Below, piece by piece: positions 1 to 6,853 of a stretch of 15,004 nt of DNA. The stretch lies in NCBI GenBank assembly GCA_964387495.1, contig CAYLXB010000078.1, positions 1-15,004 on the forward strand, read 5' to 3'. Below the pieces are notes generated by a model. The model saw only the letters and a list, made by a program, of their open reading frames with translations, was not told where the DNA came from and made no database searches. The position numbers were made by a program, and so were the translations under genes. This DNA comes from DSXF01 sp964387495 (GTDB lineage: Bacteria; Chloroflexota; Anaerolineae; Anaerolineales; Villigracilaceae). Positions within the stretch are counted from its first letter, which is position 1. Every line of letters starts with the position of its first letter.

Positions 1-1224
1 AAAACTGAAGAGCACGTTCAAGGTCATGGCGGCCACCCCGACCAGGACGGGCGTGCGCGTATCGTGCAGGGCGTAGAAGGCACGGGCCAGGATCTCGAGC
101 ACGGAATGCCCGAGCAGGCCGGCGGCATACCAGAGCAAGGCCCAGGCCACCACCTGCACGGCGCGGTCGTCGAACTGGCCGCGCTGGTAGAGCAGGGAAA
201 CGAGCGGCTGGCGGAGCAGGATCAGCCCGGCGGCAGCGGGCGCGGAGAGCAGGAGCACGCCGCGCAGGCTGGCGGCCAGCGAAGCGCGGAGTTCGTTCGT
301 TTTGCCGAGGGCGAACTGGGCGGCCAGGGTGGGCATGGCGGCGGTGGCAATGGACTGGGCGATGGCAGCCTGGGCCATGAGCATGAGCGCAAAGCCGTAG
401 GAAAGGGCGGTGACACTGCCCGGCGTCATGCGGGATGCCAGCCAGATGTTGACCCAGAAATTCAACTGCACCACGGCCACGCCCAGCAGGCGCGGCCCCA
501 TCAGGCGCATCACCTCGCCCACGGCGGGATTGCCCAGGCCGAGGCTGAAGCGGTAGCGCCCGCCCTGCTGCAGCAGGCTGGGGAGCTGAAGGAAGAAATA
601 CAGCCCGGCCCCGATGACCACGCCCCAGGCCAGCCCGTAGATGCCCATGCGGGGCGAGAGCACCAGAACGCCGAAGATGATGCCGGCCTGGTACATGGCG
701 GGCGTCAGGGCGGGAACGAGAAAGACCTGGTGCGAGTTCAGGATGCCGACCACCAGCCCGCCCAGGCCGAAGAGCACGGCGGAGATCAACTGGATGCGCA
801 GCAGGGTGGTGGTGAGCGCGAACTGGGCCGGATCAGCGGAGAAACCGGGGGCGAGGGCGTAGCGCACGATCTGGGGGGCAAAGAGGGCGGCCAGGGCGGC
901 CAGGAGGCTCAAGACCAGCAGAACCAGGTTGCCGACCGCCGAAGCCAGTTTCCAGGCGGCCTGCTTCTCCTCCCGCACGAGCAATTCGGTGAATTTGGGG
1001 ATGAAGGCCGAACCGAGGGCGCCGCCGGCCACCAGCAGGAAGAGCGTCTCGGAGACGCGGTTGGCGGCCAGGAAGGCATCCAGTTCGGCGCTGGCCCCGA
1101 AGCGGCCCGCCACCAGGATGCTGCGTGCCAGCCCGATGACCTGGCTGAAGACGAAGGCCAGCATGACGGTGCCGGCGGCCCGGGCGATCTGCCGGTTGGC
1201 GGAGGAGGCGGGTTCGGCGGACAA
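1..1224 (-). CDS. murJ: MurJ/MviN-family lipid II flippase, 3' end cut by window
   Basis: Multi-pass inner-membrane transporter of the MOP superfamily that flips lipid II for peptidoglycan synthesis. The minus strand is open for 408 codons up to the window edge. The N-terminus reads ANRQIARAAGTVMLAF, then GLARSILVAGRFG and DAFLAANRVSETLF, then GGALGSAFIPKFTE, all typical of MurJ. Alternating apolar helices and a later LYQRGQFD segment also fit. The family is usually a little over 500 residues, so roughly the last quarter lies outside. The start is TTG at 1224: it follows the TAA stop of the upstream epimerase gene directly and in the same frame, so nothing further upstream is possible, and GGAAG lies six bases before it. 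The next start, ATG at 1164, would remove conserved residues. The gene is translationally coupled to the epimerase. Family identity is strong; lipid II specificity is inferred from the family. Confidence 0.9.
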   Translation of the reverse strand, partial: MSAEPASSANRQIARAAGTVMLAFVFSQVIGLARSILVAGRFGASAELDAFLAANRVSETLFLLVAGGALGSAFIPKFTELLVREEKQAAWKLASAVGNLVLLVLSLLAALAALFAPQIVRYALAPGFSADPAQFALTTTLLRIQLISAVLFGLGGLVVGILNSHQVFLVPALTPAMYQAGIIFGVLVLSPRMGIYGLAWGVVIGAGLYFFLQLPSLLQQGGRYRFSLGLGNPAVGEVMRLMGPRLLGVAVVQLNFWVNIWLASRMTPGSVTALSYGFALMLMAQAAIAQSIATAAMPTLAAQFALGKTNELRASLAASLRGVLLLSAPAAAGLILLRQPLVSLLYQRGQFDDRAVQVVAWALLWYAAGLLGHSVLEILARAFYALHDTRTPVLVGVAAMTLNVLFSF

Positions 1225-2178
1225 TTATTTCTTCCAGTAGGGGGACATCTTCAGGATGGAACGGCGCACGAAGGGCCGGGCCAGCGGGACGAAGAACCGG
1301 CGCCAGCCCAGGGCGGCGGCCACCTCTGTCACGATCTGGTCGAAGGTGTGGCGCTGGTACTGCAATATGGTCTGGCTCTCTTCGGTATCCAGCCAGTCGG
1401 TGACGTACTCCTTCTGGCTCCAGGCCGCCTCGGGGAGCGTGCCGATGCCCATGACGGTGAGGAGTTTATCGAAGTACTCGCGGTAGGTAAGCTGGCAGCC
1501 ATGCGGCCCGCCGCCGATGAGGAGCGTCTTCCCCCGGCCCCACAGTTCGGGGTGTCCGAGGGCGTTGGCGACGGCCAGGCCGGCATCGGCGGGGTGGAGG
1601 ACCTCGACCCGGTTATAGAGGGCGATCTCGTACATGATGGGGTCGGCGGGGCGGAGGCCGATGAGGGGCACATCGCAGAAGCGGAAGATGAGCCAGGGCA
1701 GGCCGGACTCGTGGACCATCTTCTCGCAGGCGATCTTGTGCCCGGTATAGGGATCGGTGGCGACGACCGGCTCGGAGATGCGGCGCGGCGGGGCTTTTTT
1801 CTGCGTGTAGCCAAAAAGGTCCAGGGTGGAGGCCAGCAGGAAGCGCGGCGGCGAGGGCAGGGCCTGGCAGGCCTGGATCAGGCTGCGCGTGCCCTCGACG
1901 TTGACCTGGCGGGCCAGTTCGGGCTGGGTGTTGCTGCGGGGCGGGATGACCGCAGCCAGGTGGATGACCGCCTCCTGCCCCTGGACGGCCTGCTGGAGAT
2001 CGGCAGGCCGGCGCATATCGCCCCAGCAGATCTCGAGCGCGCCCTTGAGTTTGCGGGCGGCTGCCTCGGTGCGCGCACTGCGCAGGTCGAAGGCACGCAC
2101 ATGGTGCCCCTGGCGGAGCAGTTCCTTTACGACCGCCGAGCCGATGTTTCCAAACGCGCCGGTGACGAGTACCTGCAT
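1225..2178 (-). CDS. NAD(P)-dependent epimerase/dehydratase (extended SDR)
   Basis: A cytosolic Rossmann-fold oxidoreductase of 317 residues acting probably on a nucleotide sugar or similar substrate, which cannot be named from sequence. The nucleotide-binding motif TGAFGNIG is at residues 6-13, an acidic residue (D31) closes the second beta strand, and DMRRPADL followed by VIHLAA (71-76) is typical of the group. The catalytic triad is visible as S117 with Y144 and K148 (YTGHK). The C-terminal substrate half is less conserved. The start ATG at 2178 has AAGGA about seven bases upstream. It sits between the small membrane protein gene (64-base gap) and murJ (no gap), so a three-gene leftward operon is likely. 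The murJ neighbour hints at a cell-envelope role, but that is inference. Confidence 0.88.
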   Translation of the reverse strand: MQVLVTGAFGNIGSAVVKELLRQGHHVRAFDLRSARTEAAARKLKGALEICWGDMRRPADLQQAVQGQEAVIHLAAVIPPRSNTQPELARQVNVEGTRSLIQACQALPSPPRFLLASTLDLFGYTQKKAPPRRISEPVVATDPYTGHKIACEKMVHESGLPWLIFRFCDVPLIGLRPADPIMYEIALYNRVEVLHPADAGLAVANALGHPELWGRGKTLLIGGGPHGCQLTYREYFDKLLTVMGIGTLPEAAWSQKEYVTDWLDTEESQTILQYQRHTFDQIVTEVAAALGWRRFFVPLARPFVRRSILKMSPYWKK

Positions 2179-2210
2179 GATTTTTTCCTTTTTCTTTATG
2201 ATGAAAGAAT

Positions 2211-2248
2211 GCCTGAGCGCTATGCAGCGCGGCAGCGGCCGGTCAGGC
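2211..2248 (-). other. Nested hairpin between small membrane gene and epimerase gene
   Basis: GCCTGA (2211-2216) pairs with TCAGGC (2243-2248), and inside it GCGCT (2217-2221) pairs with AGCGC (2226-2230). The outer arm overlaps the stop codon of the small membrane protein. There is no run of T directly after it on the minus strand, so it is a weak candidate for a terminator; attenuation or mRNA processing between the two genes is as likely. Confidence 0.3.
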
Positions 2249-2497
2249 GTTCTTTTTCTTCCAGGCCAGCGCCAGCGTGATGGCGGCGATGATGATCCAG
2301 GCCACGTTCACGCCCACGGAGGGAAACGCGCCGTAGTAGGAGGAGTTGATGATCAGCAGGCCGCTGCCGAGCACATTCAACCCCTGGTACGTCAATGAGT
2401 CACCCTGGACGCGTTTGGCCGAGACCAGTCCGAAGGCGATCAGCAGAAGGGCCACCCCGATCCAGCCGAGGATGTCGAAGAGGAGGTTGGTATTCAT
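2243..2497 (-). CDS. Small membrane protein, CBU_0592-like
   Basis: An 84-residue very apolar protein with about three predicted membrane segments (roughly residues 8-26, 39-52 and 60-79) and a positively charged tail (KKKNA). The core pattern GDSLTYQGLN followed by GLLIINSSYYGAFPSVGVN resembles a family of small CBU_0592-like membrane proteins whose function is unknown; that likeness is from memory of the motif. The ATG at 2497 is chosen because the membrane core begins just after it; a longer in-frame reading to 2710 adds an apolar-poor, proline- and arginine-rich stretch that overlaps the divergent gene and its promoter, so it is rejected. No Shine-Dalgarno sequence is visible, and a TATAAT box lies six bases upstream, which would suit a leaderless mRNA. 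It is the first gene of the leftward run. Confidence 0.75.
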   Translation of the reverse strand: MNTNLLFDILGWIGVALLLIAFGLVSAKRVQGDSLTYQGLNVLGSGLLIINSSYYGAFPSVGVNVAWIIIAAITLALAWKKKNA

Positions 2498-2503
2498 GCG
2501 GCA

Positions 2504-2509
2504 ATTATA
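2504..2509 (-). promoter_or_regulatory. -10 box for leftward small-membrane/SDR/murJ run
   Basis: TATAAT on the minus strand ends six bases before the ATG at 2497, the spacing that puts the transcription start on or next to the A of the start codon. No good -35 box is seen. With no ribosome binding site present, a leaderless transcript is the simplest reading. Confidence 0.45.
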
Positions 2510-2542
2510 CCGGTCTTTGCCCCGCCGATACCAGAACAGCCG

Positions 2543-2551
2543 TGCTATAAT
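2543..2551 (+). promoter_or_regulatory. Extended -10 promoter for PLD lipoprotein
   Basis: TGCTATAAT (box TATAAT at 2546-2551) is an extended -10 element with a perfect hexamer. No -35 at a usual spacing is evident. A start near 2558 would leave a leader of about 58 bases before the gene at 2616. It faces away from the minus-strand -10 box at 2504-2509, forming a compact divergent promoter region. Confidence 0.5.
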
Positions 2552-2615
2552 CTGGGGGCGCGGCCGGCCCCCGGCGCGACAGCCTGCCCCAATCCCGCTC
2601 CCAGCCGAGGTAGCC

Positions 2616-3737
2616 ATGAAAGCACAGATCAACCTGGTATTCATTTTCATCCTGCTGGCAACAGCCTGCACGCCGCTGTCCACTGCAGAGTCCCCGACCC
2701 TGCCGGCCACGCTCCCGGCGGAACCCGTGACCGAAACGCCCCCCGCCCCGGAACTGATCCTGATGCAGGCCGGCTACGGGATGAAAGGCTCCTGGTATGA
2801 ATTGTATTTCACCGACCCGGCCAGCCCCTATGCAGAGCAGGAGACGGGCGGCCCCGACCTGGCCCTGGCCGCGGCCATCGACAATGCACGCCTGAGCGTG
2901 GACATGGCGGCCTACAGCCTGTCCCTGCCGAGCCTGCGGGAGGCCCTGATCCGTGCCAGGCGGCGCGGGGTGGCCGTGCGGGTGGTGATGGAAAGCGACA
3001 ACCGCGACCGGACGGTGCCGCAGGCGCTGATCGAAGCGGGCATCAACGTGCTGGGCGACCGGCGCGAAGGGTTGATGCACAACAAGTTCGTGGTCATCGA
3101 CCGGGCCGAGGTCTGGACCGGCTCGATGAATTTCACCACCTCCGGGACGTATGCTGACAACAACAACCTGATGCGCATCCGCTCGACGAAGATCGCCCGG
3201 AACTATACCGTGGAATTCGACGAGATGTTCGTGCAGGACAAGTTCGGACCGGATGTGGTGGCGGCCACGCCAAACCGGCGGATCAGCATCGACGATGTGG
3301 ATGTGGAAACCTTCTTCTCGCCGGATGACGAGGTCTCGGCCCGGCTGGAGGAGCTGGTGAATTCCGCCGGGAGCAGTATTTATTTCATGGCGTATTCGTT
3401 CACCTCTGACCCGCTGGGGGAGGCCATCCGGCTGCGGGCTTCGGAGGGCGTGAGCGTGGCGGGGGTGATGGAGGCCGAGCAGGTGGGTTCCAACCAGGGC
3501 ACGGAGTACGATGTGTTCGCTCTGGAGGGGCTGGACGTGCGCCTGGACGGGAACCCAAGGCAGATGCATCACAAGGTGATCATCATCGATGAGAAGATCG
3601 TGGTCACCGGTTCGTATAATTTCAGCAGCAACGCCGAGGAGCGGAATGACGAAAACGTGGTCATCATCCACGATCCGGAGATCGCGAGCCAGTTCCTGGA
3701 GGAGTTCCGGCGGGTGTACGGGCAGGCGGAAGAGTAG
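2616..3737 (+). CDS. Secreted phospholipase D-superfamily lipoprotein
   Basis: A 373-residue phosphodiesterase-fold protein, probably exported and lipid-anchored. The N-terminus has a lysine, a hydrophobic stretch (residues 5-15) and LLATAC with C18 as the likely lipidated cysteine, followed by a Pro/Thr/Ala-rich linker to about residue 50. Two complete HKD motifs follow: H155-N-K157 with D and GSMNFT after it, and H318-H-K320 with D and GSYNFS after it. Two HKD copies in one chain form a single active site in this superfamily (phospholipase D, cardiolipin synthase, Nuc-type nucleases). Which phosphodiester it cuts is not clear; the lack of transmembrane helices argues against cardiolipin synthase. 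The start ATG 2616 has GAGG five bases upstream and begins exactly at the signal peptide; the longer reading from 2346 overlaps the divergent gene. Confidence 0.88.
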   Translation: MKAQINLVFIFILLATACTPLSTAESPTLPATLPAEPVTETPPAPELILMQAGYGMKGSWYELYFTDPASPYAEQETGGPDLALAAAIDNARLSVDMAAYSLSLPSLREALIRARRRGVAVRVVMESDNRDRTVPQALIEAGINVLGDRREGLMHNKFVVIDRAEVWTGSMNFTTSGTYADNNNLMRIRSTKIARNYTVEFDEMFVQDKFGPDVVAATPNRRISIDDVDVETFFSPDDEVSARLEELVNSAGSSIYFMAYSFTSDPLGEAIRLRASEGVSVAGVMEAEQVGSNQGTEYDVFALEGLDVRLDGNPRQMHHKVIIIDEKIVVTGSYNFSSNAEERNDENVVIIHDPEIASQFLEEFRRVYGQAEE

Positions 3738-3749
3738 GGAAACCTTTTG

Positions 3750-3778
3750 TTGCCGGGCTCCTGCGGCCGTGCTATACT
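3750..3778 (+). promoter_or_regulatory. Promoter for CpaF-type ATPase
   Basis: TTGCCG at 3750-3755, 17 bases, then TGCTATACT with -10 box TATACT at 3773-3778. Transcription would start near 3785, giving a leader of about 23 bases that holds the AGAAGG ribosome binding site at 3797-3802. Confidence 0.55.
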
Positions 3779-3807
3779 TTCCTTGATAATAACGAAAGAA
3801 GGCTGAG

Positions 3808-5100
3808 ATGACCGAGATCCTGCATGCGCTCCCGCCCATCCTGCGAGACCCGAACGTGCTGAAGCTGAAAGGCCAGTTGATCAGCGCGGTGCTGCCGGAA
3901 CTGCAAAAACTGCCTGCCGGGCAGCAGACCCGGAAGACGGTGCGGCAGTGGCTGGAGCAGGCCCTGGGGCGCTTCAGTCCGAACCTGCCGGCGGAGATCC
4001 GGGCCCAGATCATCGAGAGCGGGCTGGCGGACCTGATCGGTTACGGGCCGCTGGAGCTGCTGCTGGCCGACCCGGAGGTGAGCGAGATCATGGTCAATGG
4101 TTCCAAGCTGGTGTTCGTGGAGCGGCACGGGCTGGTGGTGGAGACGGATGTCAGTTTCGAAGATGACGCCCACCTGATGCGGATCATCGACCGGATGCTG
4201 AACCCGCTTGGGCGGCGTGTGGACTCGGATTCGCCCACGGCGGACGCGCGCCTGCCGGACGGCTCGCGGGTCAACGTGGCCATCCCGCCGGTGGCGGTGG
4301 ACGGGCCGCACGTCTCGATCCGCAAGTTCCTCTCGACCAAGATGAGCATCGACGACCTGATCGGGCTGCAGGCGCTGACCCCTTACATGGCACGTTTCCT
4401 GCAGGCGTGCGTGGTGTCGCGACTGAACGTGCTGATCACCGGCAACACATCCTCGGGCAAGACCACCCTGCTCAACATCCTCTCGAGTTTCATCCCCAAC
4501 CACGAGCGGATCATCACGATCGAGGACGCGGTGGAACTGAACCTGAAACAGCGGCACGTGGTGCGCATGGAGACCAAGCTGCCCAACGTGGACGGCAGCG
4601 GGGCGGTGAGCGTGCGGGACTTGGTGCGCAACGCGCTGCGCATGCGCCCGGACCGGATCGTGGTGGGGGAGGTGCGCGGCGGTGAATCGCTGGACATGCT
4701 GCAGGCCATGAATACGGGGCACTCCGGCTCGCTGACCACGCTGCACGCCAACAGCCCGCGGGATGCGATCTCACGGATCGAGACCATGGCCATGATGGCC
4801 GGGCTGGACATGCCGCTGATCGCCATCCGGCGGCAGATCTCTTCGGCCATCAACCTGATCGTGCACCAGACCCGTCTGCAAGACGGCACGCGCAAGACCA
4901 CCCAGATCACCGAGGTGGCGGGCATGGAAGGGGATGTGGTGGTGCTGACGGATATCTTCAAGTTCGAGCAGACGGGGATCGGCGAGGACGGAAAGGTGCT
5001 CGGCCAGTTGAAACCGACCGGCATCCGGCCGCTTTTCACCCCCAAACTGGAAGTGGCCGGATTCAAACTGGGCGGGGAGATCTTCGGGGCGAACCTGTAA
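3808..5100 (+). CDS. CpaF/TadA-family secretion ATPase (type II/IV secretion type)
   Basis: A cytosolic hexameric ATPase of the CpaF/TadA branch, which powers assembly of Tad-type pili or related secretion. It has 430 residues, close to the usual length. The N-terminal domain contains the family signature GYGPLELLLADPEVSEIMVNG (about residues 75-95). The Walker A loop is GNTSSGKTT at 212-220, the Asp box is IITIEDAVEL, the Walker B is DRIVVGEVRG from D282, and the His box is GSLTTLHANSP. The start ATG 3808 has AGAAGG five bases before it. No tadB, tadC, pilin or peptidase gene is next to it: it is flanked by a PLD lipoprotein and a convergent methyltransferase, with its own promoter and terminator, so it is an orphan ATPase here and its partners must be elsewhere. 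The pilus role is therefore from the family only. Confidence 0.92.
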   Translation: MTEILHALPPILRDPNVLKLKGQLISAVLPELQKLPAGQQTRKTVRQWLEQALGRFSPNLPAEIRAQIIESGLADLIGYGPLELLLADPEVSEIMVNGSKLVFVERHGLVVETDVSFEDDAHLMRIIDRMLNPLGRRVDSDSPTADARLPDGSRVNVAIPPVAVDGPHVSIRKFLSTKMSIDDLIGLQALTPYMARFLQACVVSRLNVLITGNTSSGKTTLLNILSSFIPNHERIITIEDAVELNLKQRHVVRMETKLPNVDGSGAVSVRDLVRNALRMRPDRIVVGEVRGGESLDMLQAMNTGHSGSLTTLHANSPRDAISRIETMAMMAGLDMPLIAIRRQISSAINLIVHQTRLQDGTRKTTQITEVAGMEGDVVVLTDIFKFEQTGIGEDGKVLGQLKPTGIRPLFTPKLEVAGFKLGGEIFGANL

Positions 5101-5111
5101 TGTGTCACCAA

Positions 5112-5145
5112 AAGACCCGAAAGGTTTCAAAAACCTTTAGGGTCT
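5112..5145. terminator. Bidirectional stem-loop between convergent genes
   Basis: The arms AAAGACCCgAAAGGTTT and AAACCTTTaGGGTCT pair with one mismatch around a short CAA loop, in the 43-base gap between the convergent CpaF-type and methyltransferase genes, overlapping the TAG stop of the latter. It would serve both transcripts. The right arm shares ACCTTTAGGGTCT with the right arm of the inverted repeat at 11611-11706. Confidence 0.7.
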
Positions 5146-5701
5146 AGAATATGAACGGGATGAAGCGTTTGGTCTTGCGCATGTAGTCCTGGTACGGCTG
5201 GCCGAAGAACTTGAGGCATTCGGCTTCGTCGGCGCGGGCGGTGGCGAGGAGGAAGGCGGAGGCGCCCACGGCCAGCGCGGCGCCCGAGTAGGTGGGGGAC
5301 TTGAAGAAGATGCCCCAGGCCAGCAGGAGGAGGGAACTGTAGAGCGGGTGGCGGATGTATTTGTAGATGCCGGTGGTGACCAGGCAGGTGGTCTTTTCGA
5401 AGGCGAGCAGTTCCGGTTCAGCGGGGCGCGTTTCGGCGGCCTGGCCGCGGCGTTTGAGCAGGAGCGTACCCCAGATGACTGGGACGAGGCTGCCGAAGAG
5501 CAGGATCCAGGAGAGGACCTGGTGCGGGGCGCCCGGCTCGACAAACCAGCGGTCCAGGTTGAGCAGGAAGAGCAGGAGGATGGCCTCCCAGGCGAAGAAG
5601 CGGTAGAAGCCGTGCGACTGGGGCTGGCGCAGGGATTTGCGGGAGATGTAGAGGTTGGCCAGGGTGGCAACGATAAGGACGATGATCTTCCAGGGTGTCA
5701 T
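5144..5701 (-). CDS. ICMT/PEMT-like membrane methyltransferase
   Basis: A 185-residue integral membrane protein of the isoprenylcysteine carboxylmethyltransferase/phospholipid methyltransferase fold. It has about four to five apolar segments. The signature GIYKYIRHPLYSS (111-123) and the C-terminal EAECLKFFGQPYQDYMRKTKRFIPF form the S-adenosylmethionine site in this group. The methyl acceptor is unknown; bacterial members act on isoprenylcysteine-like compounds, lipids or unknown substrates. Two ATGs are possible. I choose 5701, since GGAGG lies eight bases before it; the ATG at 5716 has only a weak site and the codons between the two are what create the GGAGG. The upp gene ends 26 bases upstream on the same strand, so the two are probably co-transcribed. 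Nothing links their functions. Confidence 0.82.
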   Translation of the reverse strand: MTPWKIIVLIVATLANLYISRKSLRQPQSHGFYRFFAWEAILLLFLLNLDRWFVEPGAPHQVLSWILLFGSLVPVIWGTLLLKRRGQAAETRPAEPELLAFEKTTCLVTTGIYKYIRHPLYSSLLLLAWGIFFKSPTYSGAALAVGASAFLLATARADEAECLKFFGQPYQDYMRKTKRFIPFIF

Positions 5702-5727
5702 GGGTTCTGCCTCCATATCCAGGTCAA

Positions 5728-6354
5728 TCAGCCGGTTCCGAACTGGCGGTCGCCGGCGTCGCCCAGGCCGGGCAGGATGTAGCCGCGCTCGTTCAGGCGT
5801 TCGTCAACGGCTGCCAGATGGATGGGGATGTCGGGGTGGGCGTGCTGCATGGCGGCAATCCCCTCGGGGGCGCCGATCAGCCCGACGAACTTGATCTTCT
5901 TCACGCCCCAGCGCTTGAGGACGCCGGCGGTGGCGACGGCCGAGCCGCCGGTGGCGAGCATGGGGTCGAGGATGAGGCAGACGGAGACGGTGGGTTCGAT
6001 GGGGAGTTTGTTGTAGTATTCCACCGGTTTGAGGGTCTTTTCGTCGCGGTAGAGGCCGATGTGCCAGACCTCGGCCTGGGGCATCAGTTCCCAGATGCCT
6101 TCCACCATGCCCAGGCCGGCGCGCAGGATGGGCACCAGGCCGATCTTTTCCTGCAGTTCCACGCCGGTCAGAGCGGCGAGAGGGGTCTCGATCTGGCGGG
6201 GGATGGTCACCAAGTCGGCGGTGGCTTCGTAGGCGAGCAGGCCGGCGATCTCGCGCACCAGTTCGCGGAATTTCTTGGGTTCGGTCTTTTTGTCACGCAG
6301 GCGGGAGAGTTTGTGGGCGACGAGGGGGTGGGGGGAGGGGAAGACGTTGGACAT
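5728..6354 (-). CDS. upp: Uracil phosphoribosyltransferase
   Basis: Cytosolic pyrimidine-salvage enzyme joining uracil and PRPP to give UMP. The product is 208 residues, the standard length. Features include the start MSNVFPSPHPLVAHKLSRLRD, VPILRAGLGMVEGI (74-87), the PRPP loop DPMLATGGSA (130-139), FVGLIGAPEGI (157-167) and the C-terminal uracil-binding end GYILPGLGDAGDRQFGTG (191-208). The start ATG 6354 has GGAG six bases upstream; a longer in-frame reading to 6522 adds a non-conserved tail and crosses the promoter, so it is rejected. It heads a two-gene leftward unit with the ICMT-like gene. Confidence 0.96.
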   Translation of the reverse strand: MSNVFPSPHPLVAHKLSRLRDKKTEPKKFRELVREIAGLLAYEATADLVTIPRQIETPLAALTGVELQEKIGLVPILRAGLGMVEGIWELMPQAEVWHIGLYRDEKTLKPVEYYNKLPIEPTVSVCLILDPMLATGGSAVATAGVLKRWGVKKIKFVGLIGAPEGIAAMQHAHPDIPIHLAAVDERLNERGYILPGLGDAGDRQFGTG

Positions 6355-6381
6355 GCGGGGCTCCGGGGGTGAGATTGCTTT

Positions 6382-6387
6382 ATTATA
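6382..6387 (-). promoter_or_regulatory. -10 box for upp
   Basis: A perfect TATAAT on the minus strand, preceded by GCGC, lies 27 bases before the upp ATG, giving a leader of about 20 bases with the GGAG site. No convincing -35 box. Confidence 0.45.
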
Positions 6388-6520
6388 GCGCCGAAGTGGT
6401 TTCTGACGCATGAGTTTCGGGGAGGTTTTTGTACACCGGGGAGAGGGGGTGGTTGGGAGGAGGCGGTGGAAGCGCGCCGCGGCGATGCTTCCACGACGGG
6501 TACGATATCGGCGGAAGAGC

Positions 6521-6620
6521 ACCGCCGAGATGCTTCGGCTGAAGCCTGTATTGAGGTTACCGGAGGATTCACCGCCGAGATGCTTCGGCTGAAGCCGGTA
6601 TTGAAGTTACCGAAGGATTC
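6521..6620. repeat. Two-copy 50-bp tandem repeat with hairpins
   Basis: Units 6521-6570 and 6571-6620 are nearly identical, differing at four positions. A partial third copy (ACCGCC) follows, and a decayed copy containing GATGCTTC precedes it (about 6473-6520). Each unit has an inner hairpin GCCGA-gatgct-TCGGC, and unit 2 has a second, CGGTA-ttgaagt-TACCG. There are no unique spacers, so it is not CRISPR. Confidence 0.8.
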
Positions 6621-6690
6621 ACCGCCTCAGCACGACATTGAGAGAAGGAAGCGTTACGTCACAGGGTGATGTGCGAAAGGATGCCGGGAG

Positions 6691-6728
6691 GCGGCCCACA
6701 GGGTGCTGTGCGGCCCACAGGGTGCTGC
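6691..6728. repeat. Two-copy 19-bp tandem repeat
   Basis: GCGGCCCACAGGGTGCTGT at 6691-6709 is repeated at 6710-6728 with one change at the last base. A related CACAGGGTGATGTGCG lies just upstream at 6660-6675. It sits about 50 bases before the radical SAM promoter. Confidence 0.8.
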
Positions 6729-6771
6729 GCGACGGGCTCTGCAGGGCACCGCTCAACCAGCGGTTGGATTG

Positions 6772-6780
6772 TGATATAAA
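6772..6780 (+). promoter_or_regulatory. Extended -10 promoter for radical SAM gene
   Basis: TGATATAAA (box TATAAA at 6775-6780) is an extended -10 element. The leader would be about 67 bases. No clear -35 box. Confidence 0.4.
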
Positions 6781-6853
6781 TCGGGTGATGTTTCAGCATT
6801 TGATTGGCGGTGTGGCGGGCGAGGGGCGGCCAGACTGCCGGAAAGGTTTTTTT

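Larger units (their letters stand above)
6355..6853. other. 499-base intergenic stretch with short tandem repeats
   Basis: Between the divergent upp and radical SAM genes. It holds the upp promoter (6382-6387), a 50-bp tandem repeat (6521-6620) with a decayed copy just before it, a 19-bp tandem repeat (6691-6728) and a promoter for the radical SAM gene (6772-6780). A 67-codon reading frame crosses the 50-bp repeats but follows the repeat unit and has no recognisable product, so I do not call it a gene. Confidence 0.6.

Noticed and set aside
64..2280. 738-codon plus-strand open frame
   Set aside because: It is the antisense shadow of murJ and the SDR gene. Its composition (Gly/Gln/Glu/His-rich, no domain) is typical for such shadows in GC-rich DNA, while the minus-strand frames give clear families.
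2505..4013. 502-codon minus-strand open frame
   Set aside because: Antisense of the PLD lipoprotein and the start of the ATPase gene. The plus-strand frame carries both HKD motifs; the minus frame shows no family features.
6521..6620. Possible CRISPR array
   Set aside because: The copies are directly adjacent with no unique spacers and there is no cas gene nearby.
6466..6669. 67-codon frame across the 50-bp repeats
   Set aside because: The protein simply repeats TAEMLRLKPVL with the DNA unit; there is no ribosome binding site and no family.
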